A model generated the notes under the pieces. It did not search any database. It saw only the letters and a program-made list of their open reading frames with translations, and was not told where the DNA came from. This document shows, piece after piece, positions 28,620-29,034 of a stretch of 29,034 bases of DNA; position 1 is the stretch's first letter; every line of letters begins with the position of its first letter. Source of the DNA: a virus. Where the stretch lies: IMG/VR virus record IMGVR_UViG_3300033145_000937, positions 1 through 29,034 of that record. One strand, given 5' to 3'. The position numbers and the translations under genes are program-made.

Positions 28620-29034
28620 TTATTCCTCCTCTAAGCTAAAGACAGCTTCATCATCTACGCCATTAAATACAACTACAACATTTGCGGCCTTGGAAACCTT
28701 TCTGGAAACAAGACGGAGAACTTGATTCATACTCTTATCAACATCTTTCTTCTTGGCCTTGGCTACAATCTTTGCCAAATCCTTCCAAGTTGCTTCCTGA
28801 GCGATGGCAGTATAAAGTGCCGCAGGTAATGACCCACTTTTCAAACCCTTAACCTTTGTTTCCTTGCCGGCACCCTTTGTATCTTTGGCTTTTCCGCCCT
28901 TTGCGGCTTTCTTTGCAAGCTTAATGATCTTCTCAACGGCCTTTTCCAAAGTCTTCTTGGAAACTTTCATGTCAAGGTCAATGTCATTCTCTTCGAGATA
29001 TTCCTTAACTTCCTTTACGGACATATCTTCGAGC
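28620..29034 (-). CDS. Protein with SAP/HeH-like unit, N-terminus beyond window
   Basis: The frame stays open through the right edge; an ATG at 29024 exists, but the codons before it read L-E-D, so it is probably internal. The first residues (LEDMSVKEVKEYLEENDIDL) match the (E/D)DMDELKDFIEENDL unit repeated in the SSB at 12736-14088. A basic Lys/Ala/Gly linker follows (KKAAKGGKAKDTKGAGK), then a domain unknown to me (LPAALYTAIAQEATWKDLAK to VFNGVDDEAVFSLEEE). The gene ends upstream of a palindrome and terminator, so it is the last gene of its transcript. It may be a DNA-bound partner of the SSB or replisome; function is not established. Confidence 0.7.
   Translation of the reverse strand, partial: LEDMSVKEVKEYLEENDIDLDMKVSKKTLEKAVEKIIKLAKKAAKGGKAKDTKGAGKETKVKGLKSGSLPAALYTAIAQEATWKDLAKIVAKAKKKDVDKSMNQVLRLVSRKVSKAANVVVVFNGVDDEAVFSLEEE

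Overview
The window looks like part of a large tailed-phage (Caudoviricetes) genome, or a prophage or metagenomic contig of one. Every supported gene is on the minus strand, so transcription runs from high to low coordinates. The DNA is AT-rich, genes are packed with 4-16 base overlaps (ATGA, TAATG), and ribosome binding sites are strong GGAG/AGGAGG types. Packaging genes (TerS, TerL) and a nearly complete phage-encoded replication and recombination set support a lytic-type phage. A Shine-Dalgarno-using bacterial host is likely, but the host cannot be named from the sequence.

Layout in order of transcription (right to left): a truncated gene with a SAP/HeH-like repeat, followed by an intrinsic terminator (28.5-29.0 kb); a T4-type sliding clamp and two-subunit clamp loader (25.8-28.5 kb); an accessory cassette of radical-SAM, glycosyltransferase, sulfotransferase-like and radical-SAM/SPASM genes (21.1-25.6 kb); a C-family (DnaE-type) DNA polymerase with a C-terminal family-4 uracil-DNA-glycosylase-like domain (17.2-20.6 kb); an extended -10 promoter and a puzzling tRNA-like element (16.3-16.6 kb); nucleotide genes (archaeal-type thymidylate synthase, dCMP deaminase; 14.8-16.1 kb); a recombination block (UvsY-like mediator, gp32-like SSB, RecA-family recombinase, FEN exonuclease, histone H1-like protein, and an Mre11/Rad50-type nuclease whose Rad50/SbcC part is split; 6.1-14.8 kb); small early-type genes including a NADAR protein and a PD-(D/E)xK nuclease (2.7-5.4 kb); and TerS, a TTG-started small gene, HNH, a small gene and TerL (1-2.4 kb).

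A family of six paralogous free-standing HNH homing-type endonucleases with variable numbers of NUMOD3-like repeats lies between the replication genes, one at almost every junction. There is also one internally deleted copy (11471-11599) and one 20-bp 3' scar (25590-25609). At the SbcC N-half gene, the invader carries the first six residues of its host gene with changed codons.

The most unusual points are: (1) the cassette at 21.1-25.6 kb, built around a protein that matches the TET-associated glycosyltransferase family, which suggests a DNA hypermodification system that may include sulfation; (2) the polymerase-UDG fusion; (3) a Rad50/SbcC split at its zinc hook with SbcD encoded between the halves; (4) a bacterial C-family polymerase paired with a T4/archaeal-type clamp and loader; and (5) the mobile HNH family and its fossils. 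Two small genes appear frameshifted in T-homopolymers, which may be assembly errors. Three further small genes (1671-1850, 10117-10293, 14088-14264) are short or start with TTG/GTG and are easy to miss.
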